Source: Parvularcula bermudensis HTCC2503 (GTDB lineage Bacteria; Pseudomonadota; Alphaproteobacteria; Caulobacterales; Parvularculaceae). Taken from it: 64,000 bases of DNA. Within the stretch, counting starts at the first letter, position 1; each line of letters begins with the position of its first letter. Location of the stretch: contig NC_014414.1 of NCBI RefSeq assembly GCF_000152825.2, positions 2,294,001 through 2,358,000 of the forward strand, written 5' to 3'. The notes under the pieces were generated by a model. The model was not told the origin of the DNA, searched no databases, and saw only the letters and a list, made by a program, of their open reading frames with translations. Positions 61,157 through 64,000 of the stretch are shown here, piece after piece. Made by a program: the position numbers and the translations under genes.

Positions 61157-64000
61157 CTATTCCGCAGGCTGAGCAATTGTCGGCTCTGTCCCTGGCCCTG
61201 TGTCGGCCGAAGCCGTCTCCGAGCGACGCCTTGCCCCGGTAAGACGCCGGATCAGAACATAGAACAGCGGCGCAAAGAATATCCCAAAGATCGTTGACGC
61301 GAGAACGCCTCCAACTACCGCGCTGCCGATCGCGGTCCGCGCCGCGGCCCCCGCCCCGCTCGAAAGAGCCAGGGGGACCACCCCAAAGCCGAAAGCTAGC
61401 GACGTCATCAGGATCGGCCGCAATCTGACCCGCGCCGCTTCGACCGTGGCCTCGACCAGCGCATATCCCCGCGCCTCGAGATCTTTTGCAAATTCCACGA
61501 CCAAGATCGCATTTTTCGACGCGAGGCCAATCGTCGTCAGCATACCGACCTGAAAGAAAATGTCGTTGGCCAGCCCCCGCGACCATGTCGCAAGGAGCGC
61601 CCCCGCAATCCCCAATGGCATCACCAGCAGGACCGAGACGGGGATCGTCCAGCTTTCATAGAGAGCAGCCAGACAAAGAAAGACGATCAGGATCGACAAC
61701 GCATAGAGAAGGGGCGTCTGGGATCCAGAAGTTTGCTCTTCGAGAGAAAGCCCCGTCCACTCAAAACCGATGCCCGAGGGCAGGTCACCGATCATCCGCG
61801 CCATTTCGGCCATGGCTTCACCGGAACTGATGCCCGGCGCCGCCTGGCCCTGGATATTCATGGCGGAAACACCATTGTAGCGCTGAAGCTGTGGTGAGCC
61901 GTAGCTCCACTCCATCTCCGTGAAGGCATTGAGGGGGATCATATCCCCGCTTGCATTTCGAACACGGATCTTTTCGATGTCTTCGGGCATCATACGATAG
62001 GGGGCCTCGGCCTGCACATAGACCCGCTTGATCCGCCCACGATCCACGAAATCGTTCACATAGAGGCCCCCGAGAGCCGTTGAGAGCGTTGTATTGACCG
62101 TGCCCAGGGAGAGCCCGAGAGCTTGGGCCTTTTGGGCATCGACCTTGATATTGAACTGCGGATTATCTTCAAGACCGTTCGGCCGCACACCAACGACTTT
62201 CGGGTTCTGCGCCGCCATGCCCAATAATTGGTTCCGCGCGGCCAGCAAGCCGTCATGTCCGACATTCCCGCGATCCTGAAGATAGAGATTAAAGCCACTG
62301 GCATTCCCAAGTGAGCTGATGGGGGGCGGCACGATGGTGAAGGCTTGGCCTTCGACAAACTGGGAGAATGCACCGGACGCGCGACCGGCGACATCATTAG
62401 CCGCAAGCCCCTCCGACTTCCGCTCTTCCCAATCCTTCAGCCGCACAAAAGCAAGGCCCTGATTTTGGCCCTGGCCGGCGAAGGAAAAGCCAGAGATGGT
62501 GAACAACCCCCGGACAGCCTCCTCCTCATCTTCGAGGAAATAGTCGCGGATCGATCCCATGACGGTCTCGGTTCGGTCGAGGGTCGCAAGCGGCGGTAAT
62601 TGCGCAAGCACGATTGCCGACCCCTGATCTTCGTTCGGCAGGAACGCCGTCGGTATACGGAGGAACAATATAGCGGCGAGAACCAAAAGGCCGCCATAGA
62701 TCACAAGCCCCACGACCTGGAACCGGGTGACCAGCGCCTTGACCAGTCGCACATAACGCGTCGTCATTGCGGTAAAGCCGCGATTAAAGCCGTCGGCCGC
62801 CGCTGCCACTATTCCTCTGCCCTCGGGCGACGCCCCCGCCCCTTCTGCTTTCGTCGTTTCTTTGTGCGGCTTCGCTTTGAGCAATTTCGCGCAAAGCGCG
62901 GGGGAAAGAACAATGGCAACGACCACGGAAAGGATCATCGCCGACACGATCGTGATAGAGAATTGCCGGTAAATGATTCCCGCCGATCCAGGGAAGAAGG
63001 CCATCGGCACAAATACGGCCGAGAGAACCGTGGCGATCCCGATCAACGCCCCGGTAATCTGAGTCATCGATTTTCGGGTCGCTTCAGGCGCGGACAAGCC
63101 ATCTTCCTCGATGACCCGCTCGACGTTCTCGACCACCACAATGGCATCATCCACAAGAAGGCCGATAGCCAACACCATGGCAAACATTGTCAGGGTGTTG
63201 ATCGAAAATCCGAAGGCAAGAAGGATGGCGAATGTCCCCAGCAGGACGACGGGCACGGCGATCATCGGCACGATGGTCGCGCGGAAACTCTGTAAGAAGA
63301 CCAACATGACGATGAGCACAAGGCCGATGGCCTCATAAAGGGTCTTCTCCACTTCGTGGATGGATTTTTCGACGAACGGCGTTGAGTCAAAGGGATAGAT
63401 GATCTCCATCCCTTCGGGCAGGTTTAGCTCGATCAGCTCACCAATCCGCGCTTTGACGGCTTCGGCGGTATCAAGGGCGTTTGCCCCCGCCGCCAGATTG
63501 ACCCCAAATCCCGAGGCAGGTTTTCCGTTCCAAAGGGCGACGAAATTGTAGCTCTCAGCCCCCAGTTCAACCCGCGCCACATCGCGGAGCCGAACGTCGC
63601 CGCCCTCCTGGGTAGTCTTCAGAAAGATATTCTTGAATTCCTCAGGCGTCGACAAAAGAGACTGAAGCGTGATGGTGGCGGTGATCTCTTGACCCGCAAG
63701 GCTAGGGGCCCCGCCCAGCTCTCCCGAAGAGACTTGGGTATTCTGTTCTCGGATTGCCGCCACAACATCCCCAGGCGTTAAACCGAAGGCGGAGAGTTGA
63801 TCGGGGTCAAGCCAGATCCGCATGGCATATTGCGCGCCGAACAATTGAAGATTGCCGACCCCATCGATTCGACTAACCGGATCGACCAGATTGGACCGCA
63901 ACCAATCGGCAATGTCGGTCTGGTCATATTCCCCCGTCGGCGAGGTCGCCCCGACGATCAGCAGAAAACTGCTATTCGATTTCGTGACGGACACGCCTTG
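61157..64000 (-). CDS. RND multidrug efflux permease, HAE1/AcrB type (5' end outside window)
   Basis: At least 947 residues; the frame stays open to the window edge (QGVSVTKSNSSFLLIVG corresponds to an internal AcrB region about 100 residues in). Inner-membrane proton/drug antiporter. Features: DPISR-like DPVSRIDGVGNLQLFGAQYAMR, helix 4 with LLVDDAIVVVENVER (proton-relay Asp pair), two RND halves, and LASKNAILVVEFAKDL with the conserved Lys of helix 10. The C-terminal tail is short. The adaptor gene is presumably just outside the window. Confidence 0.93.
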   Translation of the reverse strand, partial: QGVSVTKSNSSFLLIVGATSPTGEYDQTDIADWLRSNLVDPVSRIDGVGNLQLFGAQYAMRIWLDPDQLSAFGLTPGDVVAAIREQNTQVSSGELGGAPSLAGQEITATITLQSLLSTPEEFKNIFLKTTQEGGDVRLRDVARVELGAESYNFVALWNGKPASGFGVNLAAGANALDTAEAVKARIGELIELNLPEGMEIIYPFDSTPFVEKSIHEVEKTLYEAIGLVLIVMLVFLQSFRATIVPMIAVPVVLLGTFAILLAFGFSINTLTMFAMVLAIGLLVDDAIVVVENVERVIEEDGLSAPEATRKSMTQITGALIGIATVLSAVFVPMAFFPGSAGIIYRQFSITIVSAMILSVVVAIVLSPALCAKLLKAKPHKETTKAEGAGASPEGRGIVAAAADGFNRGFTAMTTRYVRLVKALVTRFQVVGLVIYGGLLVLAAILFLRIPTAFLPNEDQGSAIVLAQLPPLATLDRTETVMGSIRDYFLEDEEEAVRGLFTISGFSFAGQGQNQGLAFVRLKDWEERKSEGLAANDVAGRASGAFSQFVEGQAFTIVPPPISSLGNASGFNLYLQDRGNVGHDGLLAARNQLLGMAAQNPKVVGVRPNGLEDNPQFNIKVDAQKAQALGLSLGTVNTTLSTALGGLYVNDFVDRGRIKRVYVQAEAPYRMMPEDIEKIRVRNASGDMIPLNAFTEMEWSYGSPQLQRYNGVSAMNIQGQAAPGISSGEAMAEMARMIGDLPSGIGFEWTGLSLEEQTSGSQTPLLYALSILIVFLCLAALYESWTIPVSVLLVMPLGIAGALLATWSRGLANDIFFQVGMLTTIGLASKNAILVVEFAKDLEARGYALVEATVEAARVRLRPILMTSLAFGFGVVPLALSSGAGAAARTAIGSAVVGGVLASTIFGIFFAPLFYVLIRRLTGARRRSETASADTGPGTEPTIAQPAE

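Overview
The window comes from a GC-rich (about 60%) Gram-negative chromosome. TonB-dependent receptors, an RND pump, a TorF-type porin, the gltD-gltB arrangement with an alphaproteobacterial-type GltD N-terminus, and dense head-to-tail gene packing point to a marine, heterotrophic alphaproteobacterium. A Parvularcula-like genus is my guess, not something the sequence proves.

Layout. 1-2.3 kb: end of an alpha-2-macroglobulin gene and pbpC. 2.4-5.4 kb: a TonB-dependent receptor split by a frameshift, divergent from a secreted S9 peptidase (5.7-7.7 kb). 7.7-12.6 kb: a cobalamin-uptake operon (btuB-btuF-btuC-btuD) behind a cobalamin riboswitch. 12.7-16.0 kb: a decayed integrated element next to tRNA-Thr, with a tyrosine integrase, an excisionase-like HTH protein, a lower-GC orphan gene, an IS3-type transposase tail and an Rhs C-terminal remnant. 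16.1-16.5 kb: tRNA-Tyr followed by an unusual repeat cluster. 16.6-19.6 kb: p-aminobenzoate genes (pabAB as one fused gene carrying a frameshift, then pabC). 19.9-22.0 kb: amt and a TorF-type porin. 22.1-28.1 kb: glutamate synthase (gltD-gltB) behind a hairpin that contains the gltD Shine-Dalgarno. 28.2-33.0 kb: ferredoxin-type reductase, two glutathione transferases, a DUF4345 membrane protein and a GMC oxidoreductase.

33.1-58.9 kb is a large purine-utilisation locus and the most interesting part. A tightly overlapping operon (33.1-42.9 kb) encodes a fused HpxX/AtzG-HpxY/AtzE amidase, an HpxW-like gamma-glutamyltransferase homologue, allantoate amidohydrolase, ureidoglycine-glyoxylate aminotransferase, PuuE allantoinase, OHCU decarboxylase, an FMO-like flavoprotein where urate oxidase is expected, HIU hydrolase and an exported two-cupin protein. 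Then come a purine nucleoside permease-family lipoprotein, an AzgA-type permease, xdhA-xdhB-xdhC-guaD, and, on the other strand, a TonB receptor, a xanthine/urate-type NCS2 permease, an 8-oxoguanine deaminase-like hydrolase and an exported adenosine deaminase. Read together: nucleosides enter the periplasm, are deaminated and cleaved there, bases cross the inner membrane by NCS2 permeases, guanine and hypoxanthine go to urate through GuaD and Xdh, and urate goes to allantoin, allantoate, ureidoglycine, oxalurate, oxamate and oxalate plus ammonia. The ammonium transporter and glutamate synthase upstream could use that nitrogen. No transcriptional regulator is visible in the locus.

59-64 kb: an unrecognised secreted protein, an SBF-like transporter, and an HAE1-type RND pump that runs off the end of the window. 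Two genes (the first TonB receptor and pabAB) carry single-base frameshifts; both could be sequencing errors.
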